Source: Thiotrichaceae bacterium
Lineage (GTDB): Bacteria; Pseudomonadota; Gammaproteobacteria; Beggiatoales; Beggiatoaceae
NCBI GenBank assembly: GCA_011391085.1
Contig: JAABRD010000053.1
Location: 1-36,489, forward strand
Length of the DNA: 36,489 nucleotides
Reading direction: 5' to 3'
Positions 8,965 through 17,561 of this stretch are shown in pieces (the stretch's first letter is position 1; the number at the start of each line of letters is the position of its first letter). The notes beneath the pieces were generated by a model. The model was not told the origin of the DNA. It searched no databases and saw only the letters and a list, made by a program, of their open reading frames with translations. The translations under genes were made by a program, and so were the position numbers.

Positions 8965-9065
8965 GTAGTGGATAGTGTGGATAGTGGATAGCGGATAGTG
9001 GATAGCGGATAGCGGATAGCAGATAGCGGATAGTGGATAGTGGATAGTGGATAGCGGATAGTGAA
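8965..9065. repeat. Heptamer tandem repeat, unit GATAGYG
   Basis: About 14 tandem copies of a 7-bp unit, GATAGTG or GATAGCG, lie directly upstream of the isopropylmalate synthase start. Degenerate or short copies of the same unit occur at 11345-11382, 21391-21404 and 21614-21624. Seven-bp short tandem repeats of this kind are known from filamentous cyanobacteria and large sulfur bacteria. The array occupies the leader or promoter of the gene and can change length by slippage. The remaining bases up to 9262 are AT-rich with a promoter for the divergent gene. Confidence 0.85.
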
Positions 9066-9193
9066 ATAGGTATATTTTACCATCCTTTAAAGTCATTATC
9101 GTGAAAAATTTTAACCTATTTTAAATCAATTTTTAAATCAATTAGTTAATCGTCATAACAGGGGATTTATTTAAAATCATGAAAAATTGTTGG

Positions 9194-9223
9194 TTGTTAA
9201 GTGACTCTCATTTCTGATATACT
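9194..9223 (+). promoter_or_regulatory. Predicted sigma-70 promoter of the FKBP gene
   Basis: TTGTTA (9194-9199) and TATACT (9218-9223) are separated by 18 bp, 40 bp before the ATG. The leader carries a strong AAGGAG ribosome site at 9252-9257. Confidence 0.5.
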
Positions 9224-9262
9224 ATTGACTTCTTTTCAACATTTTAAAATCAAGGAGTCTCA

Positions 9263-10174
9263 ATGAAACTACGGTATATCACTCTGTTAATAATGGGCAT
9301 TTTGGCCACGCCTGTGTCCGCCCAAGATACGCCTACCGCTAAAGGTGACGCTGCGGAAAAGGCACCTGCACCTGCTGCCAGCACAACCGATGCGGCCCCT
9401 CCACCGGCCAGTCAGCCTGCGGAAAAATCCCCTGTTTTTGCTAACGAAAAGGATAAACTCAGTTACACCTTTGGGCAAAACATCGGTAAAAGTTTTAAGC
9501 AACAGGACATTGATGTCAATGTCGAAGTCTTTATGAAGGGCATTGAAGATGCCCAAGCCGGTCGTAACCCTCTCATCAGTCAGCAGGAGATGGGGCAAAT
9601 CATGATGAGTTTCCAGAAGGACCGCATGGCTAAGATGGCTACCAAGCACAAGGAACAGGGGGAGAAGAATCTCAAGGATGGGGAGGCGTTTCTGGTGGAA
9701 AACAAGAAGAAAGAGGGTGTCACTACTCTCCCCAGCGGTTTGCAATACAAGATTCTCAACTCTGGCACGGGCAAAACGCCTAAAGAGACGGATAAGGTTT
9801 CCACCCATTATCGTGGTACCTTGATTGATGGGACGGAGTTTGATAGTTCCTATCAACGTGGTGAACCGACTTCTTTTCCAGTCAATGGCGTCATCAAGGG
9901 TTGGACGGAAGCCTTGCAGTTGATGAAAGAAGGCGACAAGTGGCAACTGTTTGTCCCTGCCAATTTGGGTTATGGGGAACGCGGTGCCGGTGGTAAAATT
10001 GGTCCCAATGCGACGTTGACTTTTGAGATTGAGTTACTCAAGGTCGAAGCTGGTGAAGCCGCACCTGCTGCTGCCCCTAAAGCGGGAGACAATCCGTTCC
10101 AAAAATCTGAACCTAAATCTGAAGAACCGAATGAAGTTTCGAAGGAAGCAGTAAAGGAGAAAGAGAAAGAGTAA
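9263..10174 (+). CDS. FKBP-type peptidyl-prolyl isomerase, exported
   Basis: A 303-residue periplasmic or outer-membrane-associated prolyl isomerase of the Mip/FkpA type that helps fold exported proteins. Signal peptide 1-20 (ending TPVSA), an Ala/Pro-rich linker (about 22-58), the helical FKBP_N dimerisation domain (about 60-155), and the FKBP domain (about 158-260) with VSTHYRGTLIDGTEFDSS, PTSFPVNGVIKGWTEALQLM and LGYGERGAG, which hold the binding-pocket residues Y, D, F, V, I and W. The C-terminal 40 residues are an unusual Ala/Pro then Lys/Glu-rich tail, charged and probably disordered. AAGGAG 6 nt before ATG sets the start. A perfect hairpin follows the stop. Confidence 0.92.
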   Translation: MKLRYITLLIMGILATPVSAQDTPTAKGDAAEKAPAPAASTTDAAPPPASQPAEKSPVFANEKDKLSYTFGQNIGKSFKQQDIDVNVEVFMKGIEDAQAGRNPLISQQEMGQIMMSFQKDRMAKMATKHKEQGEKNLKDGEAFLVENKKKEGVTTLPSGLQYKILNSGTGKTPKETDKVSTHYRGTLIDGTEFDSSYQRGEPTSFPVNGVIKGWTEALQLMKEGDKWQLFVPANLGYGERGAGGKIGPNATLTFEIELLKVEAGEAAPAAAPKAGDNPFQKSEPKSEEPNEVSKEAVKEKEKE

Positions 10175-10185
10175 CTACCTTGGTA

Positions 10186-10220
10186 AGAAACTAAGTTGTC
10201 TTACAGACAACTTAGTTTCT
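10186..10220 (+). terminator. Hairpin after FKBP gene
   Basis: AGAAACTAAGTTGTCT and its exact complement form a 16-bp stem with a 3-nt loop, 11 nt after the stop. It lacks a proper T-run. Similar AGAAACT..AGTTTCT hairpins follow cysC (17480-17513) and the SCP2-like gene (25352-25384). Confidence 0.6.
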
Positions 10221-10234
10221 GATGGTACACTCCT

Positions 10235-11343
<1,109 letters not shown>

Positions 11344-11385
11344 AAGGATAGTGGATAATGGATAATGAATAATGGACTGTGGATA

Positions 11386-11470
11386 TAGTCGTATTCCTTT
11401 TCTCTTGTACCCCCCCAGCCCCCCGTGTACGGGGGGTTGGGGGGTGTACAAGAATGGAGGAATATCACTA
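11386..11470. mobile_element. MITE-like palindrome, family B copy 1 (TA target)
   Basis: An 85-bp element with ends TAGTCGTATTCC and GGAATATCACTA, flanked by TA on both sides (11384-11385, 11471-11472). The centre is a GC-rich palindrome (GTACCCCCCCAGCCCCCC against GGGGGGTTGGGGGGTGTAC). It sits in degenerate heptamer repeat after argB. The ends match the element in higB at 33548-33696. A TA duplication is typical of IS630/Tc1-mariner-type transposition, so such a transposase elsewhere is inferred as the mover. Confidence 0.8.
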
Positions 11471-11587
11471 TAACGGACTACCAAAATAATCCATCTGGAA
11501 CGCAATCTGAAATATTGCGAAATAAGACCTTTGATGTCGTTAACAACGGTCTGTTTTTTTAACCTTTAGAATCCGAGAAACCCAATT

Positions 11588-12013
11588 ATGAAACTTGCAA
11601 TCACTCGTTTTTACTCCCTACTGATAGCTGTCATGTTCGCAACCTTGACGGTGACAGTCACTGCTGACACGATTTCCAAAGGTGAAATCAAATTCAAAAA
11701 AGGAGAATCCGCCGCCGTCCTAGAAGACGGTTTGGCCCGTGGCGAATTGAATGAATACACACTCAAAGCCAAGGGTGGCCAAACCATGGAGATCACGATT
11801 GACTCCCCGGACAGTAATGCCGTCATAGAACTCCTCTGGCAGGATAAAGAGGGTAATCGTACCCCGATAAAAAACGCTGACGACAAACCCGTGGCAGAAG
11901 CAACCGATTGGAATGGGAAGTTGCCTGGCAACGGATTACAAACTTACATCGTGGTAGTCGGTGCCATCCGGGGTGGGGCAGTCTATCTAATGAAGGTGAC
12001 CATAACGAATTAG
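11588..12013 (+). CDS. Small exported protein, PPC-like beta domain, unknown function
   Basis: A 141-residue secreted protein. Signal peptide about 1-26 (ending TVTA). The mature part is beta-rich: a repeat-free region with GELNEYTLKAKGGQTMEITI, SPDSNAVIELLWQD, and a C-terminal GLQTYIVVVGAIRGGAVYLM. The pattern (gel-forming sugar/solvent-like QTMEITIDSPDSNAVI, then YIVVVG) resembles bacterial pre-peptidase C-terminal type domains, often found as stand-alone periplasmic proteins; this is a pattern impression, not a firm match. Ribosome site is weak. It is monocistronic and flanked by MITEs on both sides. Confidence 0.65.
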   Translation: MKLAITRFYSLLIAVMFATLTVTVTADTISKGEIKFKKGESAAVLEDGLARGELNEYTLKAKGGQTMEITIDSPDSNAVIELLWQDKEGNRTPIKNADDKPVAEATDWNGKLPGNGLQTYIVVVGAIRGGAVYLMKVTITN

Positions 12014-12032
12014 TCACCTGGCTAGAAGTGAT

Positions 12033-12198
12033 GGTAGTGATGCAATGTGGGTGATATGTCTGAACTTTGATTAGAATGATTTTCAGATGAACTATGATTA
12101 GTAAAATCTCCTTATCAAAGTCCTCATTTAATCATTTCAATCAAAGTTCAAGACCTTCGCGAAACCGTGCGATATTTCACCCAGATTGCATCTCTACC
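12033..12198. mobile_element. MITE-like palindrome, family A copy 3, with 8-bp target duplication
   Basis: Ends GGTAGTGATGCAATGTGGGT and (right) CACCCAGATTGCATCTCTACC-type inverted end enclose a different core from copies 1 and 2: an inverted repeat with TGAACTTTGATTAGAATGA on the left and TCATTTCAATCAAAGTTCA on the right. It is flanked by a perfect direct repeat GAAGTGAT at 12025-12032 and 12199-12206. The conserved ends with an exchanged core show that only the ends are needed for movement. Confidence 0.88.
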
Positions 12199-12277
12199 GA
12201 AGTGATGAACTCGAATGTACCGATATGATTGGTCAATTCAAGTTTGTTACTTCTATTTGATCATCAAGGTCCTAATT

Positions 12278-13303
12278 ATGCCTCAACCAGCAACTAAGAT
12301 TTCTACTAAAACTGATACCGACACACCTTGGAAAGAAATGCTGGACCAGTATTTTGAGGACTTTATGAAACTCTTATTTCCTAACATTCATAAGCGCATT
12401 GACTGGCAAAAGGGATATGAGTTTCACGATAAAGAACTCCAAAAAGTGGTCCGCGATGCCAAATTGGGACGCCGCTATGCGGATAAATTGGTGAAAGTAT
12501 GGTTAACCGAAGGTCAATCTGTCTTCGTCTATATCCACAGTGAAGTCCAAGGGCAATTTGAAGAACACTTTCCGCAACGGATATTTGTTTATAACTATCG
12601 TCTCTATGACCGCTATGGTCAACCCGTCATTAGTTTAGTCGTGTTGGGTGACAGTAACAAAGATTGGTATCCCAGCCGCTATAGCTTTAATGTGATGGGA
12701 TGTCGCCTAGCTTTTGACTTCCCCGTGGTCAAGTTGTTAGATTATCAAGATCAATGGGAAAAGCTAGAAAAATCACGTAATCCGTTTGCGCTAGTGGTGC
12801 GAATTCATCTGATAGGGTTAAACACGAGACGTTCTATGGAACAGCGTTTACAGTGGAAAATCTCGTTTTATAAGGAAATCTATCAACGTCGGAATTCTAG
12901 TCAACAGGATTACTATGAGTTGTGGCGCTTTCTGGATTGGGTGTTGGTGTTACCACCCAAATTGGCGCGTAACTTCAACCAATTCGTGGAACAGTATGAG
13001 GAGGCACACAAGATGCCATATTTAACGAGTATTGAGAAGATGGGAATCGCGAAAGGACGTCAGGAAGGACGTCAGGAAGGACGTCAGGAAGGACGTCAGG
13101 AAGGACTTCAATTAGGCACGTTGCAAACCTCTCGTCGAAATCTGATGGAAGTGTTGCAAGCGCGTTTTAAACGGGTGCCACGGACGTTGATGGGCCAGAT
13201 TCAAGCTATTGAGGAGCCGTCATTGTTATCGAAGCTATTGAAAGATGCAGTGTTAACTGACTCTCTCCAGGCATTTGAGAGAGTGTTGAAAAAACCCGCA
13301 TAG
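12278..13303 (+). CDS. Rpn-like PD-(D/E)XK nuclease / putative transposase family protein
   Basis: A 341-residue protein of the Rpn (YhgA-like, recombination-promoting nuclease) group. The nuclease-like core is at about residues 20-130: D69 in RRYADKLVKVWL and the E-x-Q motif E89-V-Q91 in VYIHSEVQGQ, the usual Rpn form of PD-(D/E)XK. A helical middle follows, then four perfect 12-bp repeats (13055-13102) encoding GRQE units and a helical C-terminus. Family members cut DNA and promote RecA-independent recombination in E. coli; some are active in DNA defence. ATG 12278 has a weak AAGG site; the extension to 12215 overlaps no homology. It is alone, right behind a MITE. Confidence 0.75.
   Translation: MPQPATKISTKTDTDTPWKEMLDQYFEDFMKLLFPNIHKRIDWQKGYEFHDKELQKVVRDAKLGRRYADKLVKVWLTEGQSVFVYIHSEVQGQFEEHFPQRIFVYNYRLYDRYGQPVISLVVLGDSNKDWYPSRYSFNVMGCRLAFDFPVVKLLDYQDQWEKLEKSRNPFALVVRIHLIGLNTRRSMEQRLQWKISFYKEIYQRRNSSQQDYYELWRFLDWVLVLPPKLARNFNQFVEQYEEAHKMPYLTSIEKMGIAKGRQEGRQEGRQEGRQEGLQLGTLQTSRRNLMEVLQARFKRVPRTLMGQIQAIEEPSLLSKLLKDAVLTDSLQAFERVLKKPA
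13055..13102 (+). repeat. In-frame 12-bp tandem repeat in the Rpn-like gene
   Basis: Four identical copies of GGACGTCAGGAA encode GRQE repeated. Identical copies at the DNA level imply recent slippage; the gain or loss of a unit keeps the frame and changes a helical linker by four residues. Confidence 0.9.
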
Positions 13304-13341
13304 CACTCAAGGAGTCCAAAACATGTTTTGGACTCCTAATT

Positions 13342-14991
13342 CTACTTTTTCCCGGTTAGCCAATATGTGACCATTTTGCCTTTGCCCTTGACTTCAATGG
13401 GGCCCCGTTCTTCACACAGAAATTTATTTTTGATACGTTGATATGCAGCTTCAGAAATTTGTATTCTATCAGGGGCGCCGTGCGATTCCATGCGACTTGC
13501 AACATTGATGGTATCGCCCCAGAGGTCATAGTTAAATTTATTTTTGCCGATGACTCCTGCAACCACAGGACCTGTATGAATACCGACGCGAATTCGAAAA
13601 TCGGTATGTGCTTTTAGGTTTATCTCAGCAATCGCATCAAACATGTCTAAAGCCATATTAGCAACTGTTTCGGCATGGTCAGGGCGAGGAGTTGGGAGTC
13701 CACCCACTAGCATATAGGCATCTCCTATGGTCTTAATTTTTTCTAAACCATGGGACTCCGTGAGGAGGTCAAAGGCTAAAAAAATTTTATTGAGTCGTTC
13801 TACCAATTCTTCGGCGGTGATGTCGGCACACAGTTCTGTAAATCCGACCAAGTCGCAAAATAACACGGTGGCTTCAGGAAAACTATCTGCAATGATGCGG
13901 GCGCCTCGTTTTAAGCGGTCGGCTATCGGTTTCGGTAAAATGTTGAGAAGCAGTTTTTCAGATTTTTGTTGTTCTATCTGTAATTTTTTAATAAACGCAT
14001 ATTCGCGGTCACGTAGGCGCTTACGTTCTAAAGAAGCAGATATTTTGGCATTTAAAATAACTTGGTTAAACGGTTTTTGTAAATAGTCTTCGGCGCCCAT
14101 TTCGATACAGCGCACGACACTATCAATTTCGTCTAGGGCAGAAATCATAATGACAGGAATACGACTCAGTTTAGGGTCCGCTTTCATTTCTGCTAACACT
14201 TGATAACCGTTCATTTGAGGCATAATGATGTCTAGCAAAACCAAATCAAAATTTTCACTGCGTACCATATCCAAAGCCTGTAGGCCATTTTCTGCCACTT
14301 GGACTTGAAATCCCTGTTTATTTAGGCGACGCGACAGTAAATCACGATTACTTTCTTTGTCGTCCACCACTAACAGGGAAGCGGTAGGGGTAGTCAAATC
14401 CATCGGATGATGTTCTGGAGTAGTACGCAGAGTTCGTACTACTTCATCCATCAAGGTAGGAGATACCGGTTTCTCCGGTTCAGATGGCTTATCAGGCAGT
14501 TTTGGGGCGCTAGGGTCCGACTTCGAGAAGTAAGACAAGTCCCCAATCAAGGTCAGCAATCGCCGGGCTGCCGTCAAAATCTTTTGCAGGTCGGCACTGG
14601 CCTCTAATTGGGTTTCTTCATTAACATCTTCAAGCAACATTTCGCCATAACCAATTATCGCATTAATCGGAGTACGCAAATCATGACGAATAGTGGAAGT
14701 AAAACGCTCCAAATCGAGTTCACCATTGGGAGAATTCTTCTTGGAAAACAGTTTTGTGATTAAAGATGATAGTTGTTCTCCCGCGGTTAACATCTTTTGC
14801 AGGTCTGGAATAAAATCTTGCCAGGTTTCATCTTTTTCCGCATATTCCAATAACATCTCTGTGTAAGCCATGATGGTGCTGGTGGGGGTTAATAAATCAT
14901 ACCCCTTATCTACCAGTTCAATCTCCGTGTCGCGCCCGATTTCTTTGACTCCCTCTAATAATGCAGAACGTTCAGTCTCTCCAGCGCCCAT
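13342..14991 (-). CDS. Receiver-adenylate cyclase with two degenerate DHp hairpins
   Basis: A cytoplasmic 549-residue signalling protein that should make cAMP from ATP. Domains: a first HisKA-like helical hairpin (about 27-85), a second (about 98-152) with the H-box RHDLRTPINAIIGYGEMLLE including H103, a Pro/Ser linker, a receiver domain (204-322; D210/D211, phosphoacceptor D254, K306), a coiled linker (325-350) and a class III cyclase domain (372-549). The cyclase is complete: metal ligands D380 and D424, adenine-selecting K420 and D489, catalytic N496 and R500. There is no histidine-kinase ATPase domain. In the first hairpin the His position is Y31 (YDLLTPTSTIMAYTEMLLE). It is 12 nt downstream of a CheY-like gene and most likely cotranscribed. 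Confidence 0.9.
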   Translation of the reverse strand: MGAGETERSALLEGVKEIGRDTEIELVDKGYDLLTPTSTIMAYTEMLLEYAEKDETWQDFIPDLQKMLTAGEQLSSLITKLFSKKNSPNGELDLERFTSTIRHDLRTPINAIIGYGEMLLEDVNEETQLEASADLQKILTAARRLLTLIGDLSYFSKSDPSAPKLPDKPSEPEKPVSPTLMDEVVRTLRTTPEHHPMDLTTPTASLLVVDDKESNRDLLSRRLNKQGFQVQVAENGLQALDMVRSENFDLVLLDIIMPQMNGYQVLAEMKADPKLSRIPVIMISALDEIDSVVRCIEMGAEDYLQKPFNQVILNAKISASLERKRLRDREYAFIKKLQIEQQKSEKLLLNILPKPIADRLKRGARIIADSFPEATVLFCDLVGFTELCADITAEELVERLNKIFLAFDLLTESHGLEKIKTIGDAYMLVGGLPTPRPDHAETVANMALDMFDAIAEINLKAHTDFRIRVGIHTGPVVAGVIGKNKFNYDLWGDTINVASRMESHGAPDRIQISEAAYQRIKNKFLCEERGPIEVKGKGKMVTYWLTGKK

Positions 14992-15003
14992 AAACAGTCT
15001 CTT

Positions 15004-15393
15004 CTAAGTATTGCTTGGTGGTTGAGGAGGAGCAGGAAGCAACTTCTTAATCTTGTCCAGTAACCGCTGTAATTCTATGGGTTTGGTGTCATAGTCATCA
15101 CAGCCGGCGGCAAGTGCCTGTTCCCGATCTCCGGACATGGCATGAGCGGTCAGTGCAATGACGGGGATATGTTTTGTATCGTCAGCCCCCTTAATCTCTT
15201 TGGTGGCCGTCCATCCATCTTTGACGGGTAAGCTCATGTCCATCAAAATTAAATCGGGATGCTCATGGTGTGCCATTTCTACACCTTCCCCGCCGTCCTT
15301 AGCAATGACTACCTCATATTCCTTACGTTTTAAACGTCTTGAGAGCATGTCACGATTCATTTCATTGTCTTCTACTAGCAAAATTTTTGGCAT
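15004..15393 (-). CDS. CheY-like response regulator, single domain
   Basis: A 129-residue stand-alone receiver domain. Acidic pocket E8-D9, phosphoacceptor D52 (LILMDMSLPVKDGW), T/S in IALTAHAM and the conserved lysine in YDTKPIEL are all present. No output domain, so it acts by protein contact or phosphotransfer. AAGGAGA 6 nt before ATG sets the start. It is the first main gene of a two-gene operon with the receiver-cyclase, whose own receiver resembles it (NRDMLSRRL against NRDLLSRRL), so the two receivers probably share an origin. A kinase is not in the window. Confidence 0.92.
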   Translation of the reverse strand: MPKILLVEDNEMNRDMLSRRLKRKEYEVVIAKDGGEGVEMAHHEHPDLILMDMSLPVKDGWTATKEIKGADDTKHIPVIALTAHAMSGDREQALAAGCDDYDTKPIELQRLLDKIKKLLPAPPQPPSNT

Positions 15394-15417
15394 TCTTGGT
15401 CTCCTTAAAGTAAAAAA

Positions 15418-15567
15418 TCAGTTGACACTGTTATTATCGTGCCAAGTGACACCCTCAGTCACGCAATTAGGCGGCGGTGGCGGTCTCGGAAAAAACGCAC
15501 AATTTAGACCATTGCGATCGGCCCGTGGTGTCTCGTCACGCGAGTAAGTATTTGGTTCATCAAACAT
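15418..15567 (-). CDS. Possible 49-residue proline-rich small protein
   Basis: A short frame (MFDEPNTYSRDETPRADRNG.., then FFPRPPPPPNC and two Cys) ends 24 nt before the receiver gene on the same strand. It is acidic at the N-terminus, proline-rich in the middle and has no membrane segment. No good ribosome site is visible. It could be a leader gene of the signalling operon or chance. Confidence 0.3.
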   Translation of the reverse strand: MFDEPNTYSRDETPRADRNGLNCAFFPRPPPPPNCVTEGVTWHDNNSVN

Positions 15568-16807
15568 GAGTTGACTCTATTCTTTTAAAATCGTGAGAGA
15601 TGAAATGTTGTTATCATTTGAACAACTAACATCATCTGAAATTCAAATCGGCACCAATGAAATCAATCAGTTACACCGAAAAAAACCGAATTTCACATAA
15701 TATCTAACAGATAATCTCTGTGGAATTTCATCTGATATTATAAATAATTTTTTTGCAAACATGCTTGTGTGAATACGGTAATCGCAGTAATAATAGTAAA
15801 ACAGTTCACTATCTTGACTCAAACGCACTTTACGCAAAGTTCTAATATCGTCACTCGTGCCCTCCCTGCGCCCCCCGTGTACGGAGGACAGGGGGTAAAT
15901 GAGAAGGAATATTACTACAAAAAATAAAATTTCTTCCAGAAGCTTAGCTTCTTGCACACCCGACGATAGACCGAATCTGGTAGATGTTTCATAATATAAA
16001 TAGGGATTGAATAATAAAGTATCTATACTGCATAGCTTGACAATCTGAACTTGACAGGGATAACACCCCTCGAAGGGGTGTTATCCCTCGCCGCGAACGA
16101 AACTCAAATTGTCAAGCTATGCAGTATAGTCCATATTGACATAATCTTATGTACAACATCATTGCATCCATGGTGATGATATTTAGAGTCCCAATAAAGT
16201 CCCAAACCTACTCTGGTATAAACGCAGAGTCCTAAAACCCGTTTATGGATGACCATCTGTGTGTTTGACCCAAACAGAATTTTGGGACCACAGCGTATGG
16301 GATTTTCTATCTCATATCCCTAAATAAGATTTGGCACCCCCTCTGTGAAATAACCATCTGTTAGATAGAGTTGCACACCTTTATGAATAATCATAAAGGA
16401 AAATAACCTACTGTTGGAATTAATCTTGCATTAAATTTGCGTGGTATTCACTCAAGTGACATAATAGTCTAAACAATACGGCCTGCTAATGTGAAAGAAC
16501 CCTTTCATAATCAGCAGTTAAATAGTCACCCATTAAAACAAAAATAAGGCAAAAGTCGTTCCATTTATTGCAATACCATGACTTTGCCTTTCTTGTGAAG
16601 GGCAAGATGTACTTTAGATGTTACTTTGTGTGCAATATCTTTTTTAGTATGTGAATAATGTCAGGCGTCGACGATTCTACGAGGGATAACACCCCTCGAA
16701 GGAGTGTTATCCCTGTCAAAGTTCAGATTGTGAAGCTATGTAGTATAAAACTTTGCATGCAAAGTAGATGTTATAAATTTTCCCATTATTAAACAAAAGG
16801 TTTCACT
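15568..16807. other. Gene-free 1.2-kb region with hairpin repeats
   Basis: I see no convincing gene. The stretch holds a GC-rich palindrome at about 15858-15893 next to GGAATATTACTA (a possible one-sided family B remnant), the long hairpin at 16024-16128, its damaged copy at about 16676-16745, and fragments with GTCCCAA and TTGCACAC motifs related to family C (16140-16400). It looks like a graveyard of repeats between the signalling operon and cysC, which are divergent. Confidence 0.6.
16024..16128. repeat. Long nested hairpin
   Basis: Outer arms of 21 bp (TATACTGCATAGCTTGACAA and complement; 16024-16044, 16108-16128) enclose an inner perfect hairpin with 15-bp arms AGGGATAACACCCCT (16056-16070, 16074-16088) and a 3-nt loop. 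A second copy at 16680-16745 keeps the inner hairpin and one outer arm (AAGCTATGTAGTAT) only. Confidence 0.85.
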
Positions 16808-17431
16808 ATGACAACCACACAAAAAAGTAGTAATACGGTTTGGCATCATGCCACCGTCACCCGTCAACGTCGTGCCGAATTGAATCATCATCACAGCATT
16901 GTACTGTGGTTTACGGGTTTATCAGGCGCAGGCAAATCCACTTTGGCTCATGCCTTGGAAGAAAGGCTTTATCAAATGAAGTACCACACGTTCGTTCTGG
17001 ATGGCGACAATGTGCGACATGGCTTGAACGGTGACTTAGGCTTTTCTGACAAAGACCGTGTAGAAAATATCCGTCGCATCAGTGAAGTGGCCAAACTGTT
17101 TTTGGAAGCAGGTGTCATTATTTTGACAGCCTTCATTTCTCCTTTTCGGGCGGATCGGAACAGGGCCAGAAGTTTGGTCGGCAAGGATTTTGTCGAAATT
17201 TACTGCGAATGCCCTTTAGATGTTTGTGAACAACGCGATGTCAAGGGATTGTATCGCCGGGCCAGGGCCGGTGAAATCAAAGAGTTTACCGGCATTTCTT
17301 CCCCGTATGAATCGCCTGAAAATCCAGAATTGTCAATCAATACTAGCGGTAAAAACGTGGATGAATGCGTTGACCAGATTTTGGCGTATTTGGTACAACG
17401 GGGTGTTTATAAACCGGCGGCAAGTGCATAA
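16808..17431 (+). CDS. cysC: Adenylylsulfate (APS) kinase
   Basis: A 207-residue cytoplasmic kinase that turns APS into PAPS with ATP in sulfate assimilation. P-loop G37-LSGAGKS-44, DGDNVRHGLN (substrate-binding), NIRRISEVAKLF, S111 in ISPFRADR, and the lid-like GLYRRARAGEIKEFTGISSP with YE..ENPEL match CysC over the full length. AAAGG lies 8 nt before the ATG. It is not linked to cysD or cysN, and no sulfate-reduction genes are near. A hairpin follows at 17480. In sulfur bacteria PAPS may serve sulfation as well as assimilation; the context does not decide. Confidence 0.95.
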   Translation: MTTTQKSSNTVWHHATVTRQRRAELNHHHSIVLWFTGLSGAGKSTLAHALEERLYQMKYHTFVLDGDNVRHGLNGDLGFSDKDRVENIRRISEVAKLFLEAGVIILTAFISPFRADRNRARSLVGKDFVEIYCECPLDVCEQRDVKGLYRRARAGEIKEFTGISSPYESPENPELSINTSGKNVDECVDQILAYLVQRGVYKPAASA

Positions 17432-17479
17432 CTCTTCAACGTTAAGAGTTGAATAACTTATCTTGCACAGGAGGGAGTA

Positions 17480-17513
17480 AGAAACTCAGTTTGCTTTCCG
17501 AAACTTAGTTTCT
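17480..17513 (+). terminator. Hairpin after cysC
   Basis: AGAAACTCAGTTT and AAACTTAGTTTCT pair over 13 bp with one mismatch and an 8-nt loop, 48 nt after the cysC stop. It belongs to the same AGAAACT family as those at 10186 and 25352. A weak T-run only. Confidence 0.5.
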
Positions 17514-17561
17514 ATCATTCCCTTCGTGTAAAGTCATTCAAAGAACTGAGTCTATCAGACT

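Noticed and set aside
8961-9083. N-terminal extension of the isopropylmalate synthase
   Set aside because: The 41 extra residues are translated heptamer repeat; the enzyme family starts at the ATG at 8960.
9287-9946. A 219-codon antisense frame across the FKBP gene
   Set aside because: It lies fully opposite a well-supported gene and has no recognisable domain.
15667-15957. A 96-codon minus-strand frame with a hydrophobic stretch
   Set aside because: It runs through a GC-rich palindrome and AT-rich non-coding DNA, has no ribosome site and no family resemblance.
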